From Pseudomonadota bacterium (GTDB lineage Bacteria; Bdellovibrionota; UBA1018; CAIMNF01), in assembly GCA_027491115.1 (NCBI GenBank), contig JAIXWV010000035.1, forward strand, positions 1 through 64,000: a stretch of 64,000 nucleotides of DNA, in the 5' to 3' direction. Numbering within the stretch: the first letter of the stretch is position 1; each line of letters starts with the position of its first letter. Below, one piece after another: positions 52,104 to 61,378 of the stretch. A program made the translations under genes and the position numbers. Under the pieces are notes generated by a model. The model was given only the letters and a program-made list of their open reading frames with translations. It had not been told where the DNA came from and made no database searches.

Positions 52104-53513
52104 ATGCGAACCGTTCTTTTCATCGCAAGACAAGAAATCAGGCAAATCCTTCGGGGCAAAATGCAGTGGATCCTGATCGGATCCATCTGGGGATTGGTTG
52201 CCTTGAGCGCTTGGAGCGGGGGTATTCGCCATGCCTCACTGTCGAGTACCCATGAAGCGGTACACGCGTTCGAGAAGAAAGCTTGGGAAGATCAGCCGGA
52301 TAGACACCCTCATCGAGCGGCCCATTTCGGACAATTCGCATTCCGACCGCCGGGGATCCTTGAGGTGATCGAGTCGGGCGTCATGCCCTTCACCGGCTCT
52401 GCGATTTATTTGGAACCCCATGTCCGAAACGAGCCGGTGCTGGCTCCGTCCCGGAGCCTACCGCCATCAACACGGATGGGGTATTTTCAAATCAATACGG
52501 TTTTCAGCCTCTTCATACCACTCATTCTGATTTTCATGGTGGTTCCGAGACTCCCCTATGAGTCAGGATCGGGAATTCTACGGATCCTGGAAAGTCAGGG
52601 AATATTCCCACGCGAGATCTTACTCGGGAAGTCACTCGGTGCCTGGGGCGTGGCCTGCCTGGTATTCATCCTGCCGTTGTTGGTTTTGGGATCCACGGTT
52701 CTACTAGCCACTTCGCCGGGCACTTACCTGCACTTTGTATTCTATGTGCTTCAAACAGCAGTATACTACTTGCTATGGTGCTTAGCGTTTGTCACGGTTT
52801 CGTCGTATTTCAGAACGGAATCGGCGGCGATCGGTGCAGCGCTCGGCATTTTCATCGTGCAATCTTTGGTCATTCCACGAATCGTGCCGACTGTGGCTGA
52901 AACATTGCTGCCCGAGATGGGCACAGGACAATTCAAACAACGTCTCTATGCGGAACTTGCTAAGTCGCCGAACGGTCACCGTCCTGGAGGCCCCGAGTTC
53001 GACCTGTTCAAAAAACAGCTCATGGAGAAGCACGGAGTCGCCAAACTCGAAGATCTACCTTTCAACTACGAAGGCCTCGTGATGCAAAAAGCCGAGGAAC
53101 ATTCGACCCGGGTGTTCCAAGCTGCCTTTGAAGAACAATGGGGGTTATTCGCCAGGCAGGAGCGTCTTGCCATCACACTCGCTTTCTTCTCCCCGACTGC
53201 AATTCAGCGAATCCTCTCGATGCATTTTACGAGAAGCCACTCGAGTGATCAGAGACACTTCGAGCTCGCAGTTGAAGGGCACAGAAACGGAATGAACCGG
53301 GACCTGAATACCCTTCTGACCAGCCTTCCCTACCAGGACCGTAAAACCAAGAAGCTCCCGGCTGCGACTTGGGCTGGAATCCCGACATTCAAAATGGAGG
53401 GGATGCCATTCAAGCACTCTTTGTCGTACGCAATGCCTGCGCTTCTCATCCTGGTTTTCCAAACAGCATGGGCTGTCCTATTCCTGCTACGTAGGAGGTC
53501 GCTGTGCGCTTGA
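52104..53513 (+). CDS. ABC-2 permease with DUF3526-like extracellular domain
   Basis: A 469-residue permease with an N-terminal helix (WILIGSIWGLVALSAWSGG), a large outside domain, then about five helices from residue 135 and a final one near the end (ALLILVFQTAWAVLFLLRR). The outer part contains HPHRAAHFGQFAFRPPG and GSAIYLEPHVRNEP, the marks of DUF3526-type permeases. A second soluble segment near 270-440 is unusually long. Three bases separate it from the ATPase. Confidence 0.85.
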   Translation: MRTVLFIARQEIRQILRGKMQWILIGSIWGLVALSAWSGGIRHASLSSTHEAVHAFEKKAWEDQPDRHPHRAAHFGQFAFRPPGILEVIESGVMPFTGSAIYLEPHVRNEPVLAPSRSLPPSTRMGYFQINTVFSLFIPLILIFMVVPRLPYESGSGILRILESQGIFPREILLGKSLGAWGVACLVFILPLLVLGSTVLLATSPGTYLHFVFYVLQTAVYYLLWCLAFVTVSSYFRTESAAIGAALGIFIVQSLVIPRIVPTVAETLLPEMGTGQFKQRLYAELAKSPNGHRPGGPEFDLFKKQLMEKHGVAKLEDLPFNYEGLVMQKAEEHSTRVFQAAFEEQWGLFARQERLAITLAFFSPTAIQRILSMHFTRSHSSDQRHFELAVEGHRNGMNRDLNTLLTSLPYQDRKTKKLPAATWAGIPTFKMEGMPFKHSLSYAMPALLILVFQTAWAVLFLLRRRSLCA

Positions 53514-54769
53514 TCTCCCTGATTAAAAAAGAATGTAAGGTTCTATCCCGGGATCGCGCCTTTCTCTGGTCGGGTGGAGCTTTTGTGCTGCTCTCCGTGG
53601 TTTCGCAAATCCACGGCATGGTGGCTGTTTCAAGGATTCAGACAGATCATCTGAGCAGACTGGATGCCACCCGTGAAAGCCACGAGCTCTATTTGGCGGA
53701 AGCCAAAGAAAACAAGGTCAAACTCGGCGCACATCTTTACAAAGCACGCATTCCTGTTACTTTCCCATTGCCTCCCGGTGCATCACTCGGATTGGCTACC
53801 CTCGAACAGGGCATCACAGGCCTTGACCTCTCTCTCAAGTCCTTCATTCCCCAGGTGTTCACTCCGACCTACTTCAATCCGATTCGACCCGCGTTGGGTT
53901 CACTGGACTATTGGGGCATACTGTCTTTTTTCGTTCCACTTTGGGTTCTGGCGCTGTGCTTCAACCTGTATTCCAAAGAAGAGGAACTCGGTACCCTCCG
54001 ACAACTGAGAGCCGAAGGTCTTGGAACGGCTCAGATACTCATGCCAAAAGCGATCAGTGTTGCCATCATGATCGGAGGATTCATTTTCTCAATGTCTCTT
54101 CTTTCCTGGTTGCTGGCCCGCCCGTCACCGGATGGGAACCGAATGATCCGGATATTCGTCGCACAATGTGCATACCTCTTGTTCTGGGTTGGCATGGGTG
54201 TGGCGGTCGCAGCACTTCGTCTTTCGAGCGCTCGTTCGGCTTTGATGGCGCTAACAGTATGGGTTTCTCTCAATTGGGTGGTCCCCGAGATCTTCAACCT
54301 CAGGGATCGACCGGATTTGCACGAATCCTCCGTCCGTATCCTCTCTCGGCACCGAACAACTTTAAACCGTTACTGGGATCTTCCCAAGAAAGCACCTCTC
54401 GAGGCTTTCAACCACCCACCCGAATGGATGAAGACCGCTCTCGAGAACACAGACGAAGCATTCAGTTGGGGGTGGTACTACTCCATGCATGAAGCCACAG
54501 ATGAGCAGTTCCGGAGCGCCTTCGAGTCGAACCGTATCAAGAGTGAAAAGCATAGCGAGGCACTGGCCTACACGTCACTGGCAGGCTGGTTTGAATCCTA
54601 CCTTGACGCCCAAATCGGGCTCGATACTCGTGAACGTTCCAACTCATTCGAGGTCGCGCAGAGAGCACGACTCGAGCTTTTGACGCGATGGTTCCCATGG
54701 ATGGTGCCGGACCAAGAGCTTGAGGTTCAACAAGTGCGAAACTTGATGAGGAGTGCGATCCATCAATGA
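53504..54769 (+). CDS. Second ABC-2 permease, DUF3526-like
   Basis: Overlaps the first permease by 10 bases. A 421-residue protein with helices near 20-40, 137-155, 185-205, 220-240 and 250-265. IKKECKVLSRDRAFLWSGG is the usual ABC-2 N-terminus and the extracellular loops are again long. It probably pairs with the first permease as a heterodimer driven by the ATPase. Confidence 0.84.
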   Translation: MRLISLIKKECKVLSRDRAFLWSGGAFVLLSVVSQIHGMVAVSRIQTDHLSRLDATRESHELYLAEAKENKVKLGAHLYKARIPVTFPLPPGASLGLATLEQGITGLDLSLKSFIPQVFTPTYFNPIRPALGSLDYWGILSFFVPLWVLALCFNLYSKEEELGTLRQLRAEGLGTAQILMPKAISVAIMIGGFIFSMSLLSWLLARPSPDGNRMIRIFVAQCAYLLFWVGMGVAVAALRLSSARSALMALTVWVSLNWVVPEIFNLRDRPDLHESSVRILSRHRTTLNRYWDLPKKAPLEAFNHPPEWMKTALENTDEAFSWGWYYSMHEATDEQFRSAFESNRIKSEKHSEALAYTSLAGWFESYLDAQIGLDTRERSNSFEVAQRARLELLTRWFPWMVPDQELEVQQVRNLMRSAIHQ

Positions 54770-55965
54770 GTCCTACTAAAAACATTCTGGTATTGGGTGG
54801 TGGCACAGCTGGAGTGTTGCATGCAGCCTTGCTCGGCAGAAACCCGGATTTCAAGGTACGACTAGGATACCGCTCAAAGAGTCCGGTTCCGGAGGGGCGC
54901 GCTATGAAGGTGCTTTCTCCAGACGGAAAGCTTCTGGCGGATACGGGATCGGTATCATGTGTCCAGATCAGTCGTGTGGAGCCTGACAGCGTCGATCATC
55001 TGGTCCTTTGCACACCCCTACATGAGATCCTCAGGGCTTTGGAGGAGGTGCTCCGGGCCGGTCTGCTCAGCCAAGATGCCAGTGTTGCGTCCATTGCCGC
55101 ACTGCTCGGACTTCCTGAGGCAATGAGTGCATTGCTGGTGGAATATGGTAAGTCCCGAATCAGCTACAGAGCCTACAGCAATTTTTTTGCAGCAGCCCGT
55201 CCAGCAGGGGACCACTCCGCAATCCTAATCAACAAGATCAAAAATCGGATCTTCTACTGGGACTCAGGAGATTCCAATCTGCTGTGCTCCATTGAACGCT
55301 GGATGTTCACCGGACTTGAACAACGGGTCAGGGTCGAGCACCCGATGGAACTCGCATGCCGGAATATCAATACTTGGGTCCATCCCCCACTGGTTTTCAG
55401 GGTGGAGACCCTCGATTCGATATTCATTCCCGGAGCTCCGCGTGTCGCTCTTTATGATCTGGGTCCGGGGAACGCGGTGAATTTGGAATCCATGCTCGAA
55501 ATGGGTCAATATATGAAAGAAATAGAAGACCTATTCGAAACGATCGGAATTCGCTCCTGGAACACTCTGGCCTTCTTGAACGACGACAACTACCCCGTCA
55601 GCGAAGATCATCTCAAGCAATTGGAAATCGACGCATTTCCTGACTCCAGCATTCAGACCAAGGCAGGACTTCTCATGAAAAGGTATGAAGGGCTGAGAGC
55701 TTCTTCACCGGGCTCGATTTATCCGGAACCTGCCACATGGCACCCTGTGACCGGGCTTAAAATTCCACGGATACCGCTGGAGGATGTTTACCAGTTGATG
55801 GTCTTGAAAAGTGTGGCCACCGGTCGTATCGAAACGCCGGTGATCGATCGATTTCTAGCTCGATTCGAATCCGCAATTGAAAAAACAGGTCACGCACGAA
55901 AGACCGAAGCTCAGCTCTTCAGTGATTCCCTCACCCGCATCACCCAGGCGGTTCACTTGCACTGA
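54766..55965 (+). CDS. CntM-like opine (metallophore) dehydrogenase
   Basis: Opine dehydrogenases of the staphylopine type condense a nicotianamine-like intermediate with an alpha-keto acid using NAD(P)H. The N-terminal Rossmann motif is LVLGGGTAGVLHAALLG. Through the catalytic part it tracks CntM: HPMELACRNINTWVHPPLVF (about residues 190-210), FLNDDNYPVSEDHLKQLEID near 275, and KIPRIPLEDVYQLMV then TPVIDRFLARFES near 332-370. Length 399 against about 433. The start overlaps the second permease by 4 bases. No CntL-like synthase gene is in the window. Confidence 0.82.
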   Translation: MSPTKNILVLGGGTAGVLHAALLGRNPDFKVRLGYRSKSPVPEGRAMKVLSPDGKLLADTGSVSCVQISRVEPDSVDHLVLCTPLHEILRALEEVLRAGLLSQDASVASIAALLGLPEAMSALLVEYGKSRISYRAYSNFFAAARPAGDHSAILINKIKNRIFYWDSGDSNLLCSIERWMFTGLEQRVRVEHPMELACRNINTWVHPPLVFRVETLDSIFIPGAPRVALYDLGPGNAVNLESMLEMGQYMKEIEDLFETIGIRSWNTLAFLNDDNYPVSEDHLKQLEIDAFPDSSIQTKAGLLMKRYEGLRASSPGSIYPEPATWHPVTGLKIPRIPLEDVYQLMVLKSVATGRIETPVIDRFLARFESAIEKTGHARKTEAQLFSDSLTRITQAVHLH

Positions 55966-56369
55966 ATGGACTTACCGGCATTGGACTCGTGCTTTTTATC
56001 GAGCAAATTGCCATTTTCGTCTGCGCACAGGGAGACCTGGTACTGATTGTTGCCGACACTCTTATACACTTTCCAGGCACACCCTGCATGACCGGCGGTG
56101 TCTTTGACCCAAAATACGTTTTTGAAATCGACGTCCGGAATGAACTTGTGTTGTCCACACTTGAACACCTGGTTCTTGTTCCCTTTGCCTTTTTTGACTT
56201 TGGAGAGTTCACCCATGGGATCCCAACGTGATCCCGGCTTCAGTCGGTTTTCGTGGCCGTTCAGCTGGGCGAGACGCCCGGCGAATTCTTTGGCTTGGTC
56301 ACAGGGCTTTGCCGAGAAAGCTTCAAGCGAACCAAAACACAAGAGTAGCCCGAGGATCAGAGGACGCAT
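55953..56369 (-). CDS. Small secreted protein with toxin-domain-like C-terminus
   Basis: Signal peptide MRPLILGLLLCFGSLEAFSA. The mature 118 residues end in a block (DVDFKNVFWVKDTAGHAGCAWKVYK ... LCADENGNLL) whose D-x(n)-H-x-G-x-x-W-K pattern recalls Ntox21-like and similar polymorphic-toxin C-termini; this is resemblance only. Four to five cysteines suggest disulfides. Its ATG lies inside the end of the upstream gene, behind GGAGGTGG, so translation is coupled. Its 3' end overlaps the convergent dehydrogenase gene by 13 bases. Confidence 0.6.
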   Translation of the reverse strand: MRPLILGLLLCFGSLEAFSAKPCDQAKEFAGRLAQLNGHENRLKPGSRWDPMGELSKVKKGKGNKNQVFKCGQHKFIPDVDFKNVFWVKDTAGHAGCAWKVYKSVGNNQYQVSLCADENGNLLDKKHESNAGKSIQCK

Positions 56370-57361
56370 TGGACCACCTCCATTGATCTTCCATGGAAGC
56401 CGTGTTTACTCAAGGTTTCAATCGCATTCAAATCAGCGTCCGGGATCTTCCCCTTGGCCAGCTTCTGATAGAAAGACTTGGGAAGCTTGCCGATAGTCTT
56501 CAATTTGGACAAATGCGACAAGAGCTTTTCCACTTTCATGAGGCGCTTGGCATATTGTGCGAGACTGATCATCACTTTCCCGGATGCCGCTCCGGCAGTC
56601 AGTGCTGCAATGATGATATCCGTGCCGATGCTTCCCAAGAATGAACAGAGCAACTCCGCTCGAACCTCGTTCGGCATCGCTTGGATGGACCCTACGATTT
56701 GCGTGATTCGTGTATCGATATTGACGATGAAGTCCTTCATCTGCTTGAACTGAGACACGGCATCGTCCCAGAATTTTCCCGGGTCAGTGACCAAGGTCCA
56801 GAGTCCTTTGCCAATGGACTGAATCAAGCCTCCCGTGGAAGCCCACACACCCTGCAGGATTCCGCTCGCACAGGAATAAACCGTCGACCAATAACCGCTT
56901 CCAAAGAAGCTTTTGATCGGTCCGAAACTGCCGAAGCTGAATCCCCCGCTCGAGCACTCCTTGGCGGAAGCAGAGGGCAGAATCAATTCCGTGAATCGGG
57001 ATGCGATCCCGATACTTTTAGAGGCTTTTGAATCTTTTCTCGAATACGCCAGCCATTCCGACCGGGATATTCCTACAGCAGCCAAAGAGACATAGGTGTT
57101 GTCGGATGTGGGGAACTCCACCAGCAAGTAGCCGTGCCTCTCCTCAATTCGGGATTCTTTCTTACCCTCAAGACGATCCAAAACCAGAATGGCGCGATCG
57201 AGTCTGGGATCGGTGTAGATCCGGTGCACCCCGGGATGGACCAAGGGCTCGCCTTTGATTTCATGGGTGAGGCCGAAACGAGAAGCAATCCCGGACACTT
57301 CGTCGGCAAAGGCAGTTCCACCGTGCATTTGCACGATCAATGCATAAATCAATGTGATCAT
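56357..57361 (-). CDS. Secreted hypothetical protein, coupled to a toxin-like protein
   Basis: I start at ATG 57361, behind AAGG; the frame extends to 57403. Signal peptide MITLIYALIVQMHGGTAFA. Residues about 100-155 hold a glycine/serine-rich stretch with SGGFSFGSFGPIKSFFGSG and YSCASGILQGVWASTGG; residues 200-260 hold a hydrophobic segment (IIIAALTAGAASGKVMISL). The basic C-terminus KLPKSFYQKLAKGKIPDADL follows. Hydrophobic pre-toxin-like segments of this kind occur in polymorphic toxins, but no named domain is recognised. Confidence 0.6.
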   Translation of the reverse strand: MITLIYALIVQMHGGTAFADEVSGIASRFGLTHEIKGEPLVHPGVHRIYTDPRLDRAILVLDRLEGKKESRIEERHGYLLVEFPTSDNTYVSLAAVGISRSEWLAYSRKDSKASKSIGIASRFTELILPSASAKECSSGGFSFGSFGPIKSFFGSGYWSTVYSCASGILQGVWASTGGLIQSIGKGLWTLVTDPGKFWDDAVSQFKQMKDFIVNIDTRITQIVGSIQAMPNEVRAELLCSFLGSIGTDIIIAALTAGAASGKVMISLAQYAKRLMKVEKLLSHLSKLKTIGKLPKSFYQKLAKGKIPDADLNAIETLSKHGFHGRSMEVVQCVL

Positions 57362-57498
57362 GATCCGAACCTTAAAAACCATGTCTTGAATCGTTTCGGA
57401 CATCGTAGAAACTTCCTTGAGTGCTTGGAATTTGACGCCCCCTTTGTAGTTCAGGATTCAATATCGTTTGACCGAAGCGATAACGTGGAAAAAAAACG

Positions 57499-58683
57499 AT
57501 GATGCGACCGAAACCTGCTGTTTTGTTCAAATTATTTCTGATGTTTTCGCCCTTGTTTCTAACCCACTGTGGGACGAATGGCAGGCAGATCACCCTGGTG
57601 ACCCCATTTACAGTAGTTTCGCCCACGATGGATTTGAGTCATGCAGTCATCGTGCCGAACAGTGGTCTGACCGAACTCACCGAACTGCCGGGTAACTTGT
57701 CGAGCACCCTGTTTTGCCTCCAATCCGATATCAGAGTGAATTTCCTCGACCAAAGGCCAGGGTTTCAACCTATTTTCGCGCGTGTGAATTTGATCACCCG
57801 TAGAGACGCATCCCCACAGTGGATCTCTCCCTCATCCGGCGCAGTCGGGCTGAACGATGCTTTGGCCTGGATTCGCAATAGCTCAAATACGTTTCTTGCC
57901 TCACCTCTGGTGATGAATCTTCCGAAAGACTCGGGTGGAATCATCCGGATTCAAGGTTCTTTCGTGAGGCCAATCACAATTGGAGGCCAGAGTCCAAGCC
58001 CCCAATGCCCGAAGTTGGATCCCCAGTATACGATGGCCACGCCACTTGAAACCTACACCATCTGGGGAGAAACGGCTCTGACTCCGGGCGGGCCGTCCCA
58101 AATCACTTTGCCGATCAATGTCGTAAGATCTCAACCCGTTTCTGGAGGTGCACCGATCGCTTACGGCATTCCTAACATCACCAACGGAACCATCACTAAT
58201 CCGAGTAGCAACGCAAGCTTGAAGTGTCGTAACCCAGCCAATAAGGCATCCTGTGCCAATCGAAATTTGATCAGCTTTCAGATATCGGGTAACTATACGG
58301 AAAAACCGCTATTTTCAGTATCCTACGGATCAAATACGCTTGATGGGACCATTGATCATAAATTCAAGGTGAGTTCAGTCAATACGGAATACCTTTATCT
58401 TCCAAAGAATCCGGTCTTTGATTTGGAATACCTAAAATCTAGTGTATCGAATGGGTTCATAACCATCAAGGTCCGGATAGAATGGGGCAAAAAGCGGTAC
58501 CAGTTTATTGATCCCCTTACCTCAATCCAAGAAGACTATGAAATGCTTGATTGTCAAAATGGAACTTGGGGAGTCAAGTTGCCAAGTGCCACTCTTACGA
58601 ACGCAGGGCCTTCAACTTGTAACTCAGCATTACCGAATGGTGCTAACATGATCATTCAAGACTTGGGCCTCGGATTTTATTGA
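57499..58683 (+). CDS. Hypothetical lipoprotein
   Basis: Lipobox LTHC at residues 21-24 followed by GTNG. The 370 mature residues are strand-rich and Asn/Ser/Thr-rich with no named domain, and include paired cysteines (RNPANKASCAN, DCQNGTWG ... TCNSAL). The 5' region is divergent from the secreted pair. The stop is part of a hairpin shared with the convergent arginase gene. Confidence 0.6.
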   Translation: MMRPKPAVLFKLFLMFSPLFLTHCGTNGRQITLVTPFTVVSPTMDLSHAVIVPNSGLTELTELPGNLSSTLFCLQSDIRVNFLDQRPGFQPIFARVNLITRRDASPQWISPSSGAVGLNDALAWIRNSSNTFLASPLVMNLPKDSGGIIRIQGSFVRPITIGGQSPSPQCPKLDPQYTMATPLETYTIWGETALTPGGPSQITLPINVVRSQPVSGGAPIAYGIPNITNGTITNPSSNASLKCRNPANKASCANRNLISFQISGNYTEKPLFSVSYGSNTLDGTIDHKFKVSSVNTEYLYLPKNPVFDLEYLKSSVSNGFITIKVRIEWGKKRYQFIDPLTSIQEDYEMLDCQNGTWGVKLPSATLTNAGPSTCNSALPNGANMIIQDLGLGFY

Positions 58684-58704
58684 AAAGGAGCTAGTTCTTT
58701 TTCA
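58681..58704. terminator. Convergent hairpin spanning both stop codons
   Basis: TGAAAAGGAGCT facing AGTTCTTTTTCA forms a 24-base dyad with two G-U pairs. The outer bases are the TGA of the lipoprotein gene and, on the other strand, the TGA of the arginase gene. It may act as a weak bidirectional terminator. Confidence 0.5.
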
Positions 58705-59655
58705 ATAGATCCGCTTACCGAGCGCCGATGCGATCAGCTCGATGCCCACTTCGATCGTGATGTTCGAATCCTGCCTGAGCGCAGGATCGACATATCCGAG
58801 CCGGGGATTGATCTCGACCAGATCCATGCTCACCAGTTGACCGGTCTCTGCCACCGATTCAGCCACATAGTGTGCCTCGCGATAACTCAGTCCGCCCCGG
58901 ACTTTGGTGCCGGTGCTCGGTGCAAAATGGGGATCGACGGCATCGATGTCGTAGCTCAAATGAAGCGGACGTGGGCCGTTTTGGAGCAGTATCTTTTTCG
59001 CCTGCTCCATCACCTCTCCGATTCCATAACGGTCGATTTCGGTCATGGAGAAAACATTTGCGCCCCACTCCTTCATCAACTTGCGTTCTTCACTGTCGAT
59101 CGAGCGGATACCGATGAGCACCAACTGTTCGGGTCTCAGGTGATTCTTGAGCCACGAAAAAGATGGAAGTTGATACGGCGTCATGAGGCCGCTAAGAAAC
59201 GCCAATGGCATTCCATGGATGTTTCCACTCGGTGAGGTCTCAGGCGTATTGAAATCTCCATGCGCGTCCACCCAGATCACCCCCAGATCCGGACGGGAGA
59301 GCAATGCCCCGCCGATCGAACCGATAGCGATACTGTGGTCGCCCCCGAGCGTGAGGGTGAACGCACCCTCTTTGGCCGATGCCTCTGCCAAACGCGCGAT
59401 GTCCTGGCAGGCATCTCCGAGCTCTTTCGGGAACTTGATCCTGGTGCCATGCTGGTGGGCCGGAACATCGGCCGCCGGAGAATTCCATGTCAGATTCCTG
59501 ATGTCGATTTCGGAATTCTTACCAAGAGTCCAACCCAGGGACTCAGCAGTCCCGATCAGACCGTTTTGAATCAAAAGTCCGGGACCCTCATCGACTCCCT
59601 CCAAACCTTGGCCGAGAGCGACCGGAGCCCGGATGATGTTGAGCTTATTCGTCAT
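58702..59655 (-). CDS. rocF: Arginase
   Basis: Hydrolyses arginine to ornithine and urea. The dimanganese motifs are complete: LGGDHSIAIG, WVDAHGDFNTP, and SYDIDAVDPHFAPSTGT, followed by MDLVEINPRLG. Length of about 317 is typical. I start at ATG 59655, because the frame to 59760 lacks a ribosome site and duplicates the end of the upstream gene in another frame; this gives an 11-base overlap with the carboxypeptidase gene. No transport or ornithine pathway gene adjoins. Confidence 0.92.
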   Translation of the reverse strand: MTNKLNIIRAPVALGQGLEGVDEGPGLLIQNGLIGTAESLGWTLGKNSEIDIRNLTWNSPAADVPAHQHGTRIKFPKELGDACQDIARLAEASAKEGAFTLTLGGDHSIAIGSIGGALLSRPDLGVIWVDAHGDFNTPETSPSGNIHGMPLAFLSGLMTPYQLPSFSWLKNHLRPEQLVLIGIRSIDSEERKLMKEWGANVFSMTEIDRYGIGEVMEQAKKILLQNGPRPLHLSYDIDAVDPHFAPSTGTKVRGGLSYREAHYVAESVAETGQLVSMDLVEINPRLGYVDPALRQDSNITIEVGIELIASALGKRIY

Positions 59656-60568
59656 GACGATCGAGGCTGATGAGCGAGCGATCACACTTTCCTGCGAAGC
59701 GGTGCTTCGAAGCGCGCTCGGTCGGAGCGGACTCGAGCATGCGCCGGATTCCGGGAACATTCACCTGGACCGCGGTCCGGACAGCTTCCGGGTTCGGGCT
59801 GTGGGAATAACCGATCTCGAACAATAGCGACCAGATTCCGTGCTCGTTGAAGGCATAGTCCTCGTAGGTCCCGTCCGCCGGATACAGCAACTCGGTCGAA
59901 TTACCGGTGGCGTAGTGGCTGTCACGGGTCGCTTCCATCACGAGGCCCTGGTAAATGCTCTCGTAGCCGGTCTTAAGGTCTTTTGAGGAAAGCCCCCAAG
60001 GATAAAGAACCGCTGGAGAAAACGTGTGTAAGGTAGCGGATGAAACGATGTTTTTCTCTTTGATGAAACGGGCCAGAGCCGCAGTCGATTTCAAAGTAAA
60101 CGGCCCTTCGGTTCCGCAGGGTCCCGGATAATTCCGATTCGGGTCGAAGGACCTTCCACGAGCAGGTTCCCTACGGCTCTTGGCGTTGTAGCCCGCAATG
60201 TTCAGAACGGGGATCACATACACCGTCTGATCCTTGATGGGACGCTCAGAGATTTCACGTGCGAATCCGAGCGCCGTCTCGGTGGATCCGTATTCATTGC
60301 CATGATGAGTGGCGACGACCACGTTACTGACGGATCCGTTTCCGATCTGGAGCCCGATGATGGTTTCACCCGAGTCACTTTCGCCCAGTGTGAACAACTT
60401 GGCTGTGGCAGGAAAAGCTTTGGCAAGCTCGCCCAAGTAAGCCTTCACTTCAGTGTATTGTCGTCGGGATGCGCGAGAAAAATCGAGATCAATGCCACCC
60501 GCGCTAGCTTCGAAACTGAGGGTGCAGATCATCAGAAATGAAAGAAACAGAGAGCGGAAACCCAACAT
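59645..60568 (-). CDS. Secreted M14-family zinc carboxypeptidase
   Basis: Start at ATG 60568 behind AAGGAGGAG. Signal peptide MLGFRSLFLSFLMICTLSFEASA. Zinc ligands and catalytic residues are visible: His and Glu in VATHHGNEYGST, His in SATLHTFSP, the substrate-binding Arg in FDPNRNYPG and the catalytic Glu in LLFEIGYSHSP. The length is short for M14 (about 300). It may trim exported peptides or act on peptidoglycan stems. It is followed by the arginase, a plausible pair for using arginine released from peptides (inference). Confidence 0.88.
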   Translation of the reverse strand: MLGFRSLFLSFLMICTLSFEASAGGIDLDFSRASRRQYTEVKAYLGELAKAFPATAKLFTLGESDSGETIIGLQIGNGSVSNVVVATHHGNEYGSTETALGFAREISERPIKDQTVYVIPVLNIAGYNAKSRREPARGRSFDPNRNYPGPCGTEGPFTLKSTAALARFIKEKNIVSSATLHTFSPAVLYPWGLSSKDLKTGYESIYQGLVMEATRDSHYATGNSTELLYPADGTYEDYAFNEHGIWSLLFEIGYSHSPNPEAVRTAVQVNVPGIRRMLESAPTERASKHRFAGKCDRSLISLDRHDE

Positions 60569-60705
60569 GAAAACTCCTCCTTGAAGAATGCCAGGCAGGC
60601 CATTCGTGGCTTGCAAATGAATCGTCCCTTCAGTTTCCGGTGCAGAACTGACTCTGGCAACAGAAATTTGTCAGGAGCGATTTTTGCCCATAGACTGGGA
60701 CTCAC

Positions 60706-61338
60706 ATGAGTCCGTGGAGCACTTGGATCCCTGCTGCCTGCCTGCCCGACCATTGCAACTGTGAGGCCGTTCATGCGGCTTGGATCGCGCAACCCTCAGC
60801 TTTTTGGAGCTCAGGAGCCTATTTGATTGCTTGGATCAGTCTGTGGCTCAAGCGCCGTCAATTTTCAGACGGATTCCATCTCTGGATGACGGCATTCTTC
60901 ATCCTCGCTCTAGCAAGCCACTTCGCTCATGGAAGCATGACTGAGGTGGCCATGGCTTGCGACTTCGGGGCGATCTGCCTGCTTCTCTTGACTCCCGCGG
61001 GCACCCGATTTCGGTTCAGCTGGGGAATTCCGTTTCTCTTCGTTCCACTTTCGATCGCCTTTTTTGGAGCGGCTAAATCGACCAAGATCGGAATCGCACT
61101 TTTCGTTTTTGCGATCACGCTTCTTGAACACGGTCGTACCCTCAGGGCCCGACTGAAGGAACCCGGTTTCAAAAAGGCGATCGCTCTCGTGTCCGCCTCC
61201 TTCGTATTGTTCATTTGGGATGAACTGAAGCTCCACTGTGAACCCGGGAGCTGGCTCCAAGGTCACAGTCTTTGGCATCTTGGAAGTGCCTGGGCCATTG
61301 CCGAATACGGAAGATGGAGATTTGGCCGAGAAACATGA
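60706..61338 (+). CDS. CREST/ceramidase-like integral membrane hydrolase
   Basis: A 210-residue protein with about six helices. PDHCNCEAVH followed by QPSAFWSSGAYLIAW, FILALASHFAHGSM with Asp in VAMACDFGAI, and GHSLWHLGSAWAIAEYGR form the conserved His/Asp/Ser set of the alkaline ceramidase/PAQR superfamily. A zinc-dependent amide hydrolase on lipids is inferred. Confidence 0.78.
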   Translation: MSPWSTWIPAACLPDHCNCEAVHAAWIAQPSAFWSSGAYLIAWISLWLKRRQFSDGFHLWMTAFFILALASHFAHGSMTEVAMACDFGAICLLLLTPAGTRFRFSWGIPFLFVPLSIAFFGAAKSTKIGIALFVFAITLLEHGRTLRARLKEPGFKKAIALVSASFVLFIWDELKLHCEPGSWLQGHSLWHLGSAWAIAEYGRWRFGRET

Positions 61339-61378
61339 TTCAACTAAGCAGGTTTATTGTTGACTAATTTTGTCAGAT

